A stretch of 64,000 bases of DNA from Enhydrobacter sp. (GCA_025808875.1 CP075528.1:2602473-2666472), one strand, 5' to 3'. Counted from the first letter of the stretch, positions 29,722 through 39,960 are shown. Notes: generated from the sequence alone by a model not told the origin. Translations and numbers: made by a program.

Positions 29722-30198
29722 CTACCTGTCGCGGATCATGGCGGCAAAGGTCGCCTCGGCGGCGATTTTGCCTTCGACGATCGCCTTGCCGAAGAACTTC
29801 CAGACATTGGCGCGGCTCTGCACCTTCTCCACGTGCAATTCGAGACGGTCACCCGGAACCACCGGCCGGCGGAAGCGGACGCCATCGATCGACATGAAAT
29901 AGACCAGCTTCCCCTCCGATTCGGCGCCGAAAGTGGCAACCACCAGGACGGCAGCGGTCTGTGCCATGGCCTCGACGATCAGGACGCCGGGCATGACGGG
30001 TTCGGACGGAAAATGCCCCTGGAAGAACGGCTCGTTGATGCTGACGTTCTTGATGCCGATGGCGCTGTGGTCGAGGCGCATCTCGATCACGCGATCGACC
30101 ATCAGCATCGGATAGCGATGCGGGATCATCTGCAGGATGCGCCTGATATCGACCGCGCTCGCGGTCGCCATGCTGGTCTTGTCGGTTTGGATGTTCAT
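29722..30198 (-). CDS. fabZ: 3-hydroxyacyl-[acyl-carrier-protein] dehydratase FabZ
   Basis: Dehydrates 3-hydroxyacyl-ACP in fatty acid synthesis. It has 158 residues, a hot-dog fold. The catalytic His62 and Glu76 lie in [20 protein letters not shown]. The N-terminal [14 protein letters not shown] is typical. It starts 15 bases after bamA; in other alphaproteobacteria lpxD lies between these two genes, and lpxA follows fabZ. Both are absent. Confidence 0.95.
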   Translation of the reverse strand: MNIQTDKTSMATASAVDIRRILQMIPHRYPMLMVDRVIEMRLDHSAIGIKNVSINEPFFQGHFPSEPVMPGVLIVEAMAQTAAVLVVATFGAESEGKLVYFMSIDGVRFRRPVVPGDRLELHVEKVQSRANVWKFFGKAIVEGKIAAEATFAAMIRDR

Positions 30199-30213
30199 TC
30201 CAGCGCCATCCCG

Positions 30214-32499
30214 TCAGAAGCGCGTGCCGAAGCTGAAGCGGATATTCTCGGTCTTGTCCCAGGGTTCCTTCACCACCGGGATGGCGTAGTCTACACGGAT
30301 CGGCCCGAACGGCGATATCCATTGTACGCCAATGCCCGTCCCCACCCGCATGGTCTGGCTGTCGAGAACGTTGGCCGTGGTCTCCACCGCGCCCCATAGC
30401 GAGCCGATGTCGATGAAGGCCTTGCCGAGGAGGGGAATTTCCTTGGGCAAGCCGAGAGGGAAGCTCAATTCAGTCGTGCCCGTGTAATAGTACTTGCCGC
30501 CGAGCGAATCCGTGGTGAATGCGTCGCGCGGGCCGATGCCGCCCACCCGGAAGCCGCGCAACGAGTCGCCGCCGATGAAAAAGCGATTGTTCAATCTGAG
30601 TATGGAGTTGTTATACGGGTCGATCCAACCCACCGAGCCGCCGATCGACGCCACGAAGTCGTCGATGATGGAGTAGTAATACACGGCATCGGCGTTGGCA
30701 CGCAGATAGTACTCCGTGCCGCCGAGGCCGCCGAGTGCAAGGCTCTTGCGCAGCAGCCAGCCTTTGGTCGGGTTGAGCCGCTGGTCGCGCGTATCCCAGG
30801 CGACCGTTTCGGAAATCTCCGAGACCACCGACGTGCCGGATTGAGATTGCACGATCGGCGAGGCCCAGGGCTGTACGTTGTAGATCTCGGTCCGGCGCAG
30901 CGTGTACCGCACGATCTGCCGCGTATGTTCGGTATAGGCCCACCCCGAGCGCAAGGCGAAGCCCAGGCTCTTGTCGCTGTACGAGGCGATGTTCTGGCGG
31001 TCGTTCGATGTGTGGAAGATGTCGAACCCCGCCGCCACGTTGCGGTCGAGAAAGTAGGGCTCGGTGAAACTGAGATCGATCAGGGTGCTCAGGGTGCCGA
31101 GCGACACGCCGAGCCGAAGATCCTGGCCCTTGCCCAGCAGGTTGCGCTCGCGGATCGAGATGTCGCCCAAGATGCCGGCCGTCGTCGAGAAGCCCGCACC
31201 GAAGGAGATTTCGCCGGTGCTCTGCTCGACGACCTGGACCTCGAGGATCGTCTTGTCCTGCGCAGACCCGGGCGCGGCCGAGATGTCTACCTTCTCGAAA
31301 AAGCCGAGATTTCTCAGGCGTTCCTGGCTGCGCCGGACCTTGGCGGTCGAGAAAGCGTCGCCTTCGGCGAGGCGGAATTCGCGCCGGATGACCCTGTCGA
31401 GCGTGCGCGTGTTGCCCTGGATGTTGATACGCTCGACATAGACACGCGGCCCCTCCTGGACGTCGAACATCACGTCGACCGTGAGGTCGTCCTTGTTGCG
31501 GTTGATACGGGGGCGCACGTCGACGAAGGCGTAACCCAGAGATCCCACGGCGTCGGCCATCGAAGTGACCGTGCTCTCGACCTCGTCGGCGTTGTACCAG
31601 TCGCCCTCGCGCATCGTCAGGTAGCTCTTGAGCGTGTCGACATCGAGGCCCTGAAAGCGGCTCGTCACGTCGACCTTGCCGAACCTGTAGCGGTCCCCTT
31701 CGCTGATCGTGAAGGTGATGAAGAACCCGTCGCGGTTCGGCGACAGTTCGGCCACCGCCGAGACGACCCGGAAATCGGCGTAACCCTCGGAGAGATAGAA
31801 CTTGCGCAGGAGTTCGCGGTCGAGATTCAGCCGATCGGGATCGAAACGATCGTCTGACGAGAGGAAGCGATACCATGCGCTTTCGGTGGTCCGGATCCTG
31901 CCGCGCAGCGTGCCGTCGCCGAAATGCTCGTTGCCCACGAAGCTGATGCGCTTGATGCCGGTGACGTCGCCCTCGTCGATCTCGAATACGAGATCCACGC
32001 GCCCCTGCTCGAGCCGGATGATCTTCGGCTCGATCACGGCGTTGTATCGACCGCTGCGGCGGTAAATCGTCAGGAGGCGTTCGACGTCCGCCTGCACGCG
32101 GGCACGGGTGAACACCTGGCGCGCCTTCGACTGCACTTCGTCGCGCAGCTTGTCGTCGTCGATCTTGCGGTTCCCCTCGAAAGCGACCCGATTGATGATG
32201 GGGTTCTCGGTCAGCTTCACGATCAGGGTATTTCCCTGCATGTCGATGGCGACGTCCGAGAACAGGCCTGTCGAAAAAAGCGCCTTCAGCGAGCGGTCCG
32301 CCGCGGCAGGGTCGTAGGCGTCGCCTTCCTTGAGCTGCAGGTAGGACCGAATGGTCTCGACCTCGGAGCGCACGTTGCCCTGAATCTGGACGGAACTGAT
32401 CACGCCTCCGGCGGCACCGCCCCGCTGGGCATGTGCCGGGGCGCCGAATGCCAGAACGACGGCAATCGCCAGAACGGCCCAACGAATGATCAAACCCAC
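30214..32499 (-). CDS. bamA: outer membrane protein assembly factor BamA
   Basis: Core of the BAM complex, which folds beta-barrel proteins into the outer membrane. It has 761 residues. A signal peptide (about 1-24, ending GAPAHA) is followed by five POTRA repeats (about 30-430), visible as repeated VEGN/NI-type segments such as VAFEGNRKIDDDKLRDEV and RINIQGNTRTLDR, then a 16-stranded barrel (about 430-761). GDSLRGFRVGGIGPRD matches the conserved loop-6 RGF motif, and the protein ends in Phe (SFGTRF). The start codon appears to be GTG. It is between rseP and fabZ. Confidence 0.95.
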   Translation of the reverse strand: MGLIIRWAVLAIAVVLAFGAPAHAQRGGAAGGVISSVQIQGNVRSEVETIRSYLQLKEGDAYDPAAADRSLKALFSTGLFSDVAIDMQGNTLIVKLTENPIINRVAFEGNRKIDDDKLRDEVQSKARQVFTRARVQADVERLLTIYRRSGRYNAVIEPKIIRLEQGRVDLVFEIDEGDVTGIKRISFVGNEHFGDGTLRGRIRTTESAWYRFLSSDDRFDPDRLNLDRELLRKFYLSEGYADFRVVSAVAELSPNRDGFFITFTISEGDRYRFGKVDVTSRFQGLDVDTLKSYLTMREGDWYNADEVESTVTSMADAVGSLGYAFVDVRPRINRNKDDLTVDVMFDVQEGPRVYVERINIQGNTRTLDRVIRREFRLAEGDAFSTAKVRRSQERLRNLGFFEKVDISAAPGSAQDKTILEVQVVEQSTGEISFGAGFSTTAGILGDISIRERNLLGKGQDLRLGVSLGTLSTLIDLSFTEPYFLDRNVAAGFDIFHTSNDRQNIASYSDKSLGFALRSGWAYTEHTRQIVRYTLRRTEIYNVQPWASPIVQSQSGTSVVSEISETVAWDTRDQRLNPTKGWLLRKSLALGGLGGTEYYLRANADAVYYYSIIDDFVASIGGSVGWIDPYNNSILRLNNRFFIGGDSLRGFRVGGIGPRDAFTTDSLGGKYYYTGTTELSFPLGLPKEIPLLGKAFIDIGSLWGAVETTANVLDSQTMRVGTGIGVQWISPFGPIRVDYAIPVVKEPWDKTENIRFSFGTRF

Positions 32500-32614
32500 C
32501 CCCGACCCTGTCGTGAGCCGCCAACGCTCCCGTTCGAGAACGTCGTTTCATAAACCGGTGTCAGGGCCGTAGCCACCCCTTTTGTCCCCAAGATCACGCC
32601 GTCTTTCCCTCCCG

Positions 32615-33994
32615 TCAGCGCAGCAGCAGACGGATGTCGTTGAAGGTCGCCACCAGCGCCACACAGATCACCAGCGCGAACCCCACCTTCAGCCCGACTT
32701 CCTGAGCCTTGAGTCCCAGCGGCTTCCCACGCACCGCTTCGTACAGGTACATCGCCAGGTGACCGCCATCCAGCATCGGGACCGGCAGGAGGTTGAACAC
32801 GCCGAGCACGACGGAGAGCGCGATCACCAGATTGAGGATGCCGATCCAGCCACTGTAGGACGCCTCGCCGGCCGCCTTGGCGATTCGGATCGGGCCGCCG
32901 AGTTCGTCGACCGGCCTCGTTGCCGTCAGGATCTGGGCCATTGACGTGTAGAACATCTGGGTCATCCCCCAGACGTGACGCACGCCGGCATACATCGCAC
33001 CCAGAACGTCGTGACTGCGAAACTCGGTCACGCTGGCTGGACGGACGCGCAGTCGGCCGATCATCTTCTGCTTGCCCGTGCAATCGGTCACCCGGTCGGC
33101 TTCGGGTATCACCGTCGTGTCGTAGCGCCGCCCTTCCCGGTCGTACTTCACGACCACGGGGGTACCGGCCTTGTCGCCGATCAGCTCGGGAATGCGCGAG
33201 AAATACTCGACCGGCTTGCCGTCGATCTCGAGCAGCAGGTCGCCGACCTTCAGGCCCGCCGCCTGCCCCGGGCTGTTCGCCGTGAACCCGCCGACCACCG
33301 GGCGAACGAGCTGGTCGAGTCCCAGTTCGCCGAAGCGGATGGTGTTGTTGAAACGATCGGTGCGCTCGCAGAACTGCGGCACGATCTCGCCGCGCCGCAG
33401 TTGATTGCCGCGGCGGTACTCGACCGACATCGGGTGCGCCCAATAAAGGAACTGGGCGTCCTGGATGTCCTCGAAGCGATTGACCCGCTCGCCCGCCAGC
33501 CGCACGACGACATCTCCGGTGCGCAATCCGGCCCTTGCCGCCGGACTGTCGGATTGGACGGCAACCGTCGCCGGCGAATAAGGTTCACCCGCTATGTAGA
33601 ACACTGCAGTCAGCAGAAGCACGGCGAACAGCAGGTTCGCCATCGGTCCGCCGAGCACGACGGCAGCGCGCGCATGCAGAGGCTGGGTGAAGAACGCACG
33701 TTTGCTCTGCTCGGTCGGCAGCCCGCCCTGCGCCGGCGTCGCGCTGGTCTCGTCGCTATCGCCCAGGAACTTGACGTAGCCGCCGAGGGGGATGACCGAG
33801 AATTTCCATCGCGTTCCCCGTCGATCCGTCCAGCCGAACAATTCGGGCCCGAAGCCGATCGAAAACACCTCGGCGTGGATGCCGAAGCGGCGCGCCACCC
33901 AATAGTGCCCGAACTCGTGAACGAAGACGAGCAACGTCAGGATCAGGATGAAGTACGGCAGATAGGTCGTGAACAGGCTGACGATGCTCTGCAT
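32615..33994 (-). CDS. rseP: RIP metalloprotease RseP
   Basis: Site-2-type intramembrane zinc protease that cuts anti-sigma factors and signal peptide remnants in the inner membrane. It has 459 residues. The zinc motif HEFGH is at 26-30 in the first membrane helix. The second zinc-side motif is LDGGHLAMYLY near the C terminus. Two PDZ regions lie between (around 120-200 with AARAGLRTGDVVVRLAG, and 215-300 with GQAAGLKVGDLLLEIDG). Four membrane segments are expected. It stands between dxr and bamA, the standard order. Confidence 0.95.
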   Translation of the reverse strand: MQSIVSLFTTYLPYFILILTLLVFVHEFGHYWVARRFGIHAEVFSIGFGPELFGWTDRRGTRWKFSVIPLGGYVKFLGDSDETSATPAQGGLPTEQSKRAFFTQPLHARAAVVLGGPMANLLFAVLLLTAVFYIAGEPYSPATVAVQSDSPAARAGLRTGDVVVRLAGERVNRFEDIQDAQFLYWAHPMSVEYRRGNQLRRGEIVPQFCERTDRFNNTIRFGELGLDQLVRPVVGGFTANSPGQAAGLKVGDLLLEIDGKPVEYFSRIPELIGDKAGTPVVVKYDREGRRYDTTVIPEADRVTDCTGKQKMIGRLRVRPASVTEFRSHDVLGAMYAGVRHVWGMTQMFYTSMAQILTATRPVDELGGPIRIAKAAGEASYSGWIGILNLVIALSVVLGVFNLLPVPMLDGGHLAMYLYEAVRGKPLGLKAQEVGLKVGFALVICVALVATFNDIRLLLR

Positions 33995-34024
33995 ATCCCA
34001 CTACATCACGAAATGCGTTCTACT

Positions 34025-35227
34025 TCAATTAGTTGGAGCGTGAGCCTTGAGAGACTTCTCGGCTGTCGCTCTTGCCTCTACGTCCACGGCATCGACCTGC
34101 CGCAGGGACTGCAGGGGCGCGGAAAGTTGGTCGGTCGACATCATCGCATCCTCGACGACGCGGGCAATGTCGAGAAAGCCGATCCGCCGGGCAAGAAAAG
34201 CAGCCACAGCAACCTCGTTTGCCGCATTCAGCACGATGGGTGCAACTCCTCCCGTGACCAAAGCCTCGCGCGCCAGCCGTAGCGAGGGAAAACGGCCGGA
34301 ATCGGGCCGCTCGAAGGTCAGCGCCGACAGGCTCGCGAAGTCCAGCCGAGCGGCCGGCCCCTCGATCCGCGACGGCCAGCCGAGCGCATGGCTGATCGGC
34401 ACCCTCATGTCGGGCGTGCCCAACTGCGCCAGGACCGATCCGTCACGGTACGCGACCATCGAATGGATGACCGATTGCGGATGGACGACGATGTCCAGCT
34501 GCTCGGCGGGAAGTCCATACAGGAGGTGCGCCTCGATCAGCTCCAGCCCCTTGTTCATCATCGTCGCCGAATCGATCGAGATCTTGGCGCCCATGTCCCA
34601 ATTGGGGTGCGCGCGCGCCTGCTGGGGTGTAACGCATGCCATGTCGGCCAGCGACCAGTTGCGGAACGGTCCGCCCGAGGCCGTCAGGATAAGCCTATCC
34701 ACGGCGTGACGTTGCGCCGGATCGAATACCTGGAAGATCGCGTTGTGCTCGGAGTCGACGGGCAGCAGCACGCCTCCCGATTCGCGGATGGCGTCCATCA
34801 GCAACACACCGGCGCAAACCAGCGCTTCCTTGTTCGCCAACGCCACCATCGCGCCACGCCGGGCGGCCATGAGCGTCGAGGCGAGCCCGGCGAACCCGAC
34901 GATCGCCGCCATGACCCACTCGGCCGGCCGTGCCGCCGCTTCTTCCACCGCGGCGGGCCCTGCCGCAGCCTCGACGGAGGTTCCGGCGAGTGCCTCCTTG
35001 AGCGCACGATAGCGGTCCGGGTGGGCAACAACGGCGATCCGGGCACGCAGGCGCCGCGCCTGGTCGGCCAGCACTTCCACGGAACTGCCGGCAACCAGCG
35101 CCTCGACGCGATACCGCTCGGGATCGCGCGCGATCAGATCGACCGTGCTTTGGCCCACCGAGCCGGTCGAGCCGAGGATCGTCACGGTCCTCGGCCGGTC
35201 GACGGACGGCGGGTTCCAGCGCATCAT
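34025..35227 (-). CDS. dxr: 1-deoxy-D-xylulose-5-phosphate reductoisomerase
   Basis: First committed step of the MEP isoprenoid pathway: converts DXP to MEP with NADPH. It has 400 residues. The nucleotide motif is ILGSTGSVGQSTVDL near residue 16. VDSEHNAIFQ and SASGGPF (here TASGGPF) form the metal and substrate site, and DMGAKISIDSATMMNKGLELIEA is the conserved central stretch. The start ATG at 35227 overlaps the cdsA stop in ATGA. The product feeds uppS two genes upstream. Confidence 0.96.
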   Translation of the reverse strand: MMRWNPPSVDRPRTVTILGSTGSVGQSTVDLIARDPERYRVEALVAGSSVEVLADQARRLRARIAVVAHPDRYRALKEALAGTSVEAAAGPAAVEEAAARPAEWVMAAIVGFAGLASTLMAARRGAMVALANKEALVCAGVLLMDAIRESGGVLLPVDSEHNAIFQVFDPAQRHAVDRLILTASGGPFRNWSLADMACVTPQQARAHPNWDMGAKISIDSATMMNKGLELIEAHLLYGLPAEQLDIVVHPQSVIHSMVAYRDGSVLAQLGTPDMRVPISHALGWPSRIEGPAARLDFASLSALTFERPDSGRFPSLRLAREALVTGGVAPIVLNAANEVAVAAFLARRIGFLDIARVVEDAMMSTDQLSAPLQSLRQVDAVDVEARATAEKSLKAHAPTN

Positions 35228-35916
35228 TCCCACGGCCACACTCCTCCGACGACGAGCCGTATGGCGGCAACGACCACGAGAACGGCGATCAGCCCGTCGA
35301 TCCTGTCGAGCAAGCCGCCGTGCCCCGGGATGATCCTGCCGCTGTCCTTCACGCCGGCACGACGCTTGGCGGCCGATTCCAGGAGGTCGCCGGCTTGCGC
35401 TACGACCGCGAGCATCGCACCGAAGATCGCAAGCCACACGGTGTGCCCGGCGCCGAATATCCAGCCGCAAGCCGCGCTGACCACCGCCGCGAACGCCATG
35501 CCCCCGACCAGTCCCGACCAGGTCTTGCTCGGGCTGATCGAAGGCGCGAGCTTGGCGCCGCCCGCGAGCACCCCCAGAAAGTACGCTCCGATGTCCGTCG
35601 CCCAGACGCAGGCGACGATCCACAGCACCGTCTGGCGGCCCGACTCCGGCTGGTGCCTCAGCCACAGGAGCGCGACCACCGCCGCAAGCGCGTAGGTCAC
35701 CGTCATCATCCGCGCGAGGTATCGTCCGCGCGTGAGCCTGATCCATTCGGAAACCATGATCGGTGCCGCGAGCGCTGCCATCAGATCGATCCAGGGGAAA
35801 CCGAACCAGATCGCAGCAAGCACCGCCGGACCAAGGACTGCCGCCGACACGACCCTCGGCAGCAAGCCCCGGAACCGCGCGCTCTGCCCCGGTGCGCTAG
35901 CCGTTGACGCCGCCAT
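35224..35916 (-). CDS. cdsA: phosphatidate cytidylyltransferase
   Basis: Makes CDP-diacylglycerol from phosphatidic acid and CTP, the branch point of phospholipid synthesis. It has 230 residues, which is short for CdsA (often 260-290), with six or seven membrane helices. The C-terminal signature KRRAGVKDSGRIIPGHGGLL followed by DRID is intact. The start at 35916 (MAASTASAPG) overlaps the uppS 3' end by 20 bases; earlier starts would lie well inside uppS. The stop overlaps the dxr start. Confidence 0.92.
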   Translation of the reverse strand: MAASTASAPGQSARFRGLLPRVVSAAVLGPAVLAAIWFGFPWIDLMAALAAPIMVSEWIRLTRGRYLARMMTVTYALAAVVALLWLRHQPESGRQTVLWIVACVWATDIGAYFLGVLAGGAKLAPSISPSKTWSGLVGGMAFAAVVSAACGWIFGAGHTVWLAIFGAMLAVVAQAGDLLESAAKRRAGVKDSGRIIPGHGGLLDRIDGLIAVLVVVAAIRLVVGGVWPWE

Positions 35917-36637
35917 AGCGACGTTCACGGCGACGGAACTCGGCGATCGCCCGTTCGAGATGCTCCTTGCCGAAATCCGGCCAAAGCGTGTCGACGAAGA
36001 CCAACTCGGCATAGGCACATTGCCACAGAAGGAAGTTGCTGATGCGCTGCTCGCCGCTCGTCCTGATCAGCAGATCCGGGTCGCGCAAACCCGCCGTGAG
36101 AAGCGCGCCCTCGAAGCGATCTTCGTCTATCGCTTCCGGCGCGAGCTCCCCCCGCGAGACCTTGCGAGCCAGATTGCGGGCAGCCCTCACGATCTCGTCG
36201 CGTGCGCCGTAGTTGATGCAGATGTTGACGTCGATGCGCGCATTCGCGCTCGTCGACCTCTCCGCGTCCGCGATGTCCCGAACGATATCCGACGCGAGTC
36301 GGTCGCGATCGCCAATGACGCGCAACCGAGCGCCGTTCTTCCGAAGCTCCTCGAGCTCGTTGCGCAGGTAGTGCCGCAGAAGTCCCATCAGGTCGCTGAC
36401 TTCGTCGGCCGGTCGCGCCCAGTTCTCCGTCGAGAACGCGAACAGCGTCAGCATCGGAATGCCCAACTCGGCGGCGCCCCGGATGACGCGACGCACCGAA
36501 TCGGCCCCCCTGCGATGGCCAGCCACTCGCGGCAGACCGCGCGCCTTCGCCCACCGTCCGTTGCCATCCATGATGATGGCGACGTGATGCGGCCCGGGCG
36601 GGGCGTCAGGTGCGGCGGGTAGCGGCGCGGTCGACAT
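35897..36637 (-). CDS. uppS: isoprenyl transferase (undecaprenyl diphosphate synthase)
   Basis: Cis-prenyltransferase that builds undecaprenyl diphosphate, the lipid carrier for peptidoglycan and surface glycans. It has 246 residues. The catalytic Asp is in IIMDGNGRWAKARG, FAFSTENWARP is the second conserved region, and DLLIRTSGEQRISNFLLWQ with YAELVF is the C-terminal signature. The start overlaps the frr stop in ATGA, and the 3' end overlaps the cdsA start by 20 bases. Confidence 0.95.
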   Translation of the reverse strand: MSTAPLPAAPDAPPGPHHVAIIMDGNGRWAKARGLPRVAGHRRGADSVRRVIRGAAELGIPMLTLFAFSTENWARPADEVSDLMGLLRHYLRNELEELRKNGARLRVIGDRDRLASDIVRDIADAERSTSANARIDVNICINYGARDEIVRAARNLARKVSRGELAPEAIDEDRFEGALLTAGLRDPDLLIRTSGEQRISNFLLWQCAYAELVFVDTLWPDFGKEHLERAIAEFRRRERRYGGVNG

Positions 36638-37191
36638 CAGACGGTCTTGATTTCCTTTTCCTTGGTCGCCAGCGCATCGTCGACCATCTTCACGAAGCGA
36701 TCGGTCAATTTCTGCACTTCGTCCGACTTGCCGCGGTGTTCGTCCTGAGAGATTTTGTGATCCTTCTCGGCCTTCTTGAGCGCTTCCATCCCGTCGCGAC
36801 GGACGTTGCGGACGGCAACCCGGCCCTGTTCGGCATATTTGTGGGCCAGCTTGGCAAGCTCATTGCGCCGCTCGGCCGTCAATTCGGGAATCGGGATTCG
36901 AATCATCTGGCCGTCGGGCGCGGGATTGAGGCCGAGGCCCGCCTCGCGGATCGCCTTGGCGGTCGAGACGACGAGACCCTTGTCCCACACGTTGACCGTC
37001 AGCAACCGCGGCTCGGGGGCGCTCACCGTGCCCACCTGGTTGAGCGGCATGCGCTGACCGTACGCTTCGACCATGACGGGATCGAGAAGGTTGACGGAGG
37101 CACGGCCGGTGCGCAGGCCGCCGAACTCCTTCTTCAGGGCGTCGAGTGCCCCATGCATGCGCTTCTCCAGCTCTTTGAGGTCTGTGCTCAT
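36637..37191 (-). CDS. frr: ribosome recycling factor
   Basis: Splits post-termination ribosomes together with EF-G. It has 184 residues, the normal size. The N-terminal helix [20 protein letters not shown] and the segment [15 protein letters not shown] are conserved, as is [18 protein letters not shown] in the second domain junction. The ATG at 37191 was chosen over an upstream in-frame ATG because it leaves a 2-base gap to pyrH and matches the family start. Confidence 0.95.
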   Translation of the reverse strand: MSTDLKELEKRMHGALDALKKEFGGLRTGRASVNLLDPVMVEAYGQRMPLNQVGTVSAPEPRLLTVNVWDKGLVVSTAKAIREAGLGLNPAPDGQMIRIPIPELTAERRNELAKLAHKYAEQGRVAVRNVRRDGMEALKKAEKDHKISQDEHRGKSDEVQKLTDRFVKMVDDALATKEKEIKTV

Positions 37192-37193
37192 CT

Positions 37194-37919
37194 TCAGCCC
37201 TCGTCCTTGATGATGGTGAAAGTGCCTTCCCCGCACATCGTCTTGGCGAACGCACCCTGCTTGTGGATGTCGAACACGATGATGGGAATCCTGTTTTCGC
37301 GCGCGAGCGAGATGGCCGATGCGTCCATGACCTGGAGGTCCCGGGACAGCACGTCCATGTAGGTGAGGCTGTCATAGCGCCTGGCCGACTTGTCCTTGCG
37401 GGGGTCGGCGGAATAAACGCCGTCCACTTGCGTCCCCTTGAGGAGAACGTCGACGCCCATCTCGGCCGCACGCAAGGCGGCCGCCGTATCGGTGGTGAAG
37501 AAGGGATTGCCCGTTCCCGCGGCGAAGATCACCACACGCCCTTTCTCCATATGGCGCGCGGCGCGGCGGCGAATATAGGGCTCACAGACCGTGGTCATGG
37601 GGATGGCCGACTGCACGCGGGTCTGCAGCCCGTGGCGTTCGAGGGCGCTTTGCATGGCCAGCGAGTTTATCACCGTGGCGAGCATACCCATGTAGTCTCC
37701 GCTCGCGCGGTCCATGCCGGAAGCCGCCGCAGAGACCCCCCGAAAGATGTTGCCGCCGCCGATGACGAGGCACACCTGTACCCCCATGTCGTGTACGGCC
37801 TTCACTTCCTGGGCGACCATGCCGACCATGGCGGGGTCGAGACCGTATTCCCGACCGCCCATCAGGCCCTCGCCCGAGAGCTTCAACAAGACGCGGCGAT
37901 AGCGAGGAGCCGGCGGCAT
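37194..37919 (-). CDS. pyrH: UMP kinase
   Basis: Phosphorylates UMP to UDP for nucleotide synthesis. It has 241 residues, of the amino acid kinase fold. Motifs are [11 protein letters not shown] at the phosphate loop, [29 protein letters not shown] and [15 protein letters not shown]. The ATG at 37919 begins [16 protein letters not shown]. The 70-base gap from tsf contains a strong inverted repeat. frr follows two bases after its stop. Confidence 0.96.
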   Translation of the reverse strand: MPPAPRYRRVLLKLSGEGLMGGREYGLDPAMVGMVAQEVKAVHDMGVQVCLVIGGGNIFRGVSAAASGMDRASGDYMGMLATVINSLAMQSALERHGLQTRVQSAIPMTTVCEPYIRRRAARHMEKGRVVIFAAGTGNPFFTTDTAAALRAAEMGVDVLLKGTQVDGVYSADPRKDKSARRYDSLTYMDVLSRDLQVMDASAISLARENRIPIIVFDIHKQGAFAKTMCGEGTFTIIKDEG

Positions 37920-37947
37920 CGATGGCCTCTGGTTGACTCTTTTTTGG

Positions 37948-37981
37948 GCGGCACGGACCACAGGTACGCGCGCCGTGCCGC
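37948..37981 (-). repeat. inverted repeat (mRNA hairpin) between tsf and pyrH
   Basis: A perfect 9-base stem (GCGGCACGG / CCGTGCCGC, with a 16-base loop) lies in the tsf-pyrH gap. On the transcribed strand no T run follows, so it may stabilise or tune the message rather than end it. Confidence 0.5.
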
Positions 37982-37989
37982 TTGTCATA

Positions 37990-38916
37990 CTACTTCTTGA
38001 GCTGAGCGGCCACCTCCGCCGCGAAATCCTCCGATTTCTTTTCGATACCTTCGCCCAGGGCAAAGCGCAGGAAGCCGGCCAAGCGGACCGTGCCACCGAC
38101 CTGCTTGGCGGCATCTTCGACGACCTTCGAAACCTTGGTCTTGCCGTCGATGACGAAGGCCTGCTCGAGCAGGACCACTTCCTGGTGGAATTTGCGCAAT
38201 CCGCCCTCGACCATCTTGGCGACGATGTCGGCAGCCTTGCCGCTCTGGCCGGCCTTCTCCGCCAGCACCGACCGCTCACGCTCGATCAGCGCCTTGTCGA
38301 GGTCCGCGACCGTCAGCGACTGCGGGTTCGTCGCCGCGACATGCATGGCGAGTTGCTTGGCCAAGCCCGCGAGCTTGGTCTTGTCGCCGCTCGACTCGAG
38401 TGCCACCAGCACGCCGATCTTGCCGAGGTCCGTCGCCACCGAGTTGTGTACGTAGGCGGCGACGACACCGTCGGACACCGAGAGCGATGCCGCCCGGCGC
38501 AGGCTCATGTTCTCGCCGATCGTTGCGATGAGGTTGGTCAGCTCGGCCTGGACGTCGCGGCCGGTGCCGGGATACGGCGCGGCCGCGATCCTGGTCATGT
38601 CGCCGCCATTCTCCAGCGCGATGCGCGCCGTAGCGGCGACGAACTTCTGGAACGTCTCATTGCGGCCGACGAAGTCGGTCTCGGCATTGACCTCGACCAC
38701 GGCGCCGCGATTGCCGCTGGCGACCACGCCGACCAGCCCTTCGGCGGCGACGCGGCCGGCCTTCTTGGCGGCAGCGGACAGGCCCTTGGTGCGCAGCCAG
38801 TCAACGGCCTTCTCAAGGTCGCCCTGGGTCTCGCCCAATGCCTTCTTGCAGTCCATCATGCCCGCGCCGGTCTTCTCGCGCAGTTCCTTGACGAGGGTAG
38901 CGGTGATCTCAGCCAT
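37990..38916 (-). CDS. tsf: elongation factor Ts
   Basis: Nucleotide exchange factor for EF-Tu in translation elongation. It has 308 residues. The N-terminal UBA-like domain contains [16 protein letters not shown], the EF-Ts signature, and the core has [17 protein letters not shown]. The gene follows rpsB by 77 bases that include a 9-base-pair hairpin, as in the rpsB-tsf operons of other bacteria. Confidence 0.96.
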   Translation of the reverse strand: MAEITATLVKELREKTGAGMMDCKKALGETQGDLEKAVDWLRTKGLSAAAKKAGRVAAEGLVGVVASGNRGAVVEVNAETDFVGRNETFQKFVAATARIALENGGDMTRIAAAPYPGTGRDVQAELTNLIATIGENMSLRRAASLSVSDGVVAAYVHNSVATDLGKIGVLVALESSGDKTKLAGLAKQLAMHVAATNPQSLTVADLDKALIERERSVLAEKAGQSGKAADIVAKMVEGGLRKFHQEVVLLEQAFVIDGKTKVSKVVEDAAKQVGGTVRLAGFLRFALGEGIEKKSEDFAAEVAAQLKK

Positions 38917-38942
38917 TGCTCTTGCTCCGTTCGGTACGAGAA

Positions 38943-38964
38943 GGGCCGGTCTCGCGACCGGCCC
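38943..38964 (-). terminator. hairpin between rpsB and tsf (attenuator-like)
   Basis: Perfect 9-base stem (GGGCCGGTC / GACCGGCCC) with a 4-base loop, in the 77-base rpsB-tsf gap. There is no T tract. A partial terminator that lowers tsf relative to rpsB is the likely role. Confidence 0.55.
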
Positions 38965-38993
38965 CGTCGAAGTCTCCTGAGGAAGGGGCCCGC

Positions 38994-39785
38994 CTATTCG
39001 GCCGGTGCGGCCTCGGCGCCCTCGCCTCCCGACGGCGAGGGAACGTCCTCGACCGGCGGCTCGGAGAGTTCGCCGACGTCGCCGCCGGTAGCGGCGATCT
39101 CGGCACGGATGCCGTCGAGCACGGCCGAGGCCACCAGGTCGCAGTAAAGCGACACGGCGCGCAGCGCGTCGTCGTTGCCCGGCACCGGAAAATCGATGCC
39201 GTCGGGATCGGAGTTGCTGTCGAGCACCGCCACGATCGGGATGCCGCGCTTGCGCGCCTCCTGGACGGCGATCGATTCCTTGTTGGTGTCGATGATGAAC
39301 AGCATGTCGGGCGTGCCGCCCATCTCCTTGATGCCACCCAGCGAGCGCTCGAGCTTGTCGCGTTCGCGCGTCAGGTCGAGCTGTTCCTTCTTGGTGAGGC
39401 CGACGACATCGCCTTTCAACCGGTCATCCAGCTCGCGCAGACGCTTAATCGAGGCGGAGATGGTCTGCCAGTTGGTGATCATGCCGCCCAACCAGCGGTG
39501 GTTGACGTAATACTGGCCGCAGCGCTTGGCGGCATCGGCGATGCGATCAGCGGCGGCGGCCTTGGTGCCCACGAACAGCACACGACCGCCGTTGGACACG
39601 ACCTGGCGGAGCTGCTGCAGCGCCTGCTCGAGCAGCGGCACGGTCTTGGTAAGATCGATGATATGAACCCCGTTGCGCACCCCGAACAGGTACGGCTTCA
39701 TCTTGGGGTTCCAGCGCCGTGTGTGGTGGCCGAAATGGACACCCGCTTCCAGCAATTGACGCATCGTGACGGTCGGCATCGCCAT
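38994..39785 (-). CDS. rpsB: 30S ribosomal protein S2
   Basis: Small-subunit ribosomal protein of 263 residues. The conserved [35 protein letters not shown] and [19 protein letters not shown] mark S2. The C terminus has an acidic, Pro-rich tail (about 235-263), beyond the core. The ATG at 39785 has AAAGGAG seven bases upstream; a second in-frame ATG is two codons later. The message would have a leader of about 120 bases from the promoter near 39.92 kb, room for regulation by S2, though I see no named element. Confidence 0.95.
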   Translation of the reverse strand: MAMPTVTMRQLLEAGVHFGHHTRRWNPKMKPYLFGVRNGVHIIDLTKTVPLLEQALQQLRQVVSNGGRVLFVGTKAAAADRIADAAKRCGQYYVNHRWLGGMITNWQTISASIKRLRELDDRLKGDVVGLTKKEQLDLTRERDKLERSLGGIKEMGGTPDMLFIIDTNKESIAVQEARKRGIPIVAVLDSNSDPDGIDFPVPGNDDALRAVSLYCDLVASAVLDGIRAEIAATGGDVGELSEPPVEDVPSPSGGEGAEAAPAE

Positions 39786-39912
39786 GCCGTTTCTCCTTTT
39801 CCGGTTGGGCCTCCGCGGGCGTCGTCCCCCTCCGCCAAGACTTCGGGGAACACCGGAGCGAGCGTCGGGATGTCTCCCCGTCGACCGCAAACCCGCGTGC
39901 GAAGTGGGCGTG

Positions 39913-39941
39913 GTTCTAGAGGCTAATGGGCCGGAACGCAA
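39913..39941 (-). promoter_or_regulatory. rpsB promoter
   Basis: On the minus strand, TTGCGT (39941-39936) and TAGAAC (39918-39913) are separated by 17 bases. The -10 is identical to that of lexA. This would give an rpsB leader of roughly 120 bases. Confidence 0.55.
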
Positions 39942-39960
39942 GCCCTGTTGAATCAAAGAC

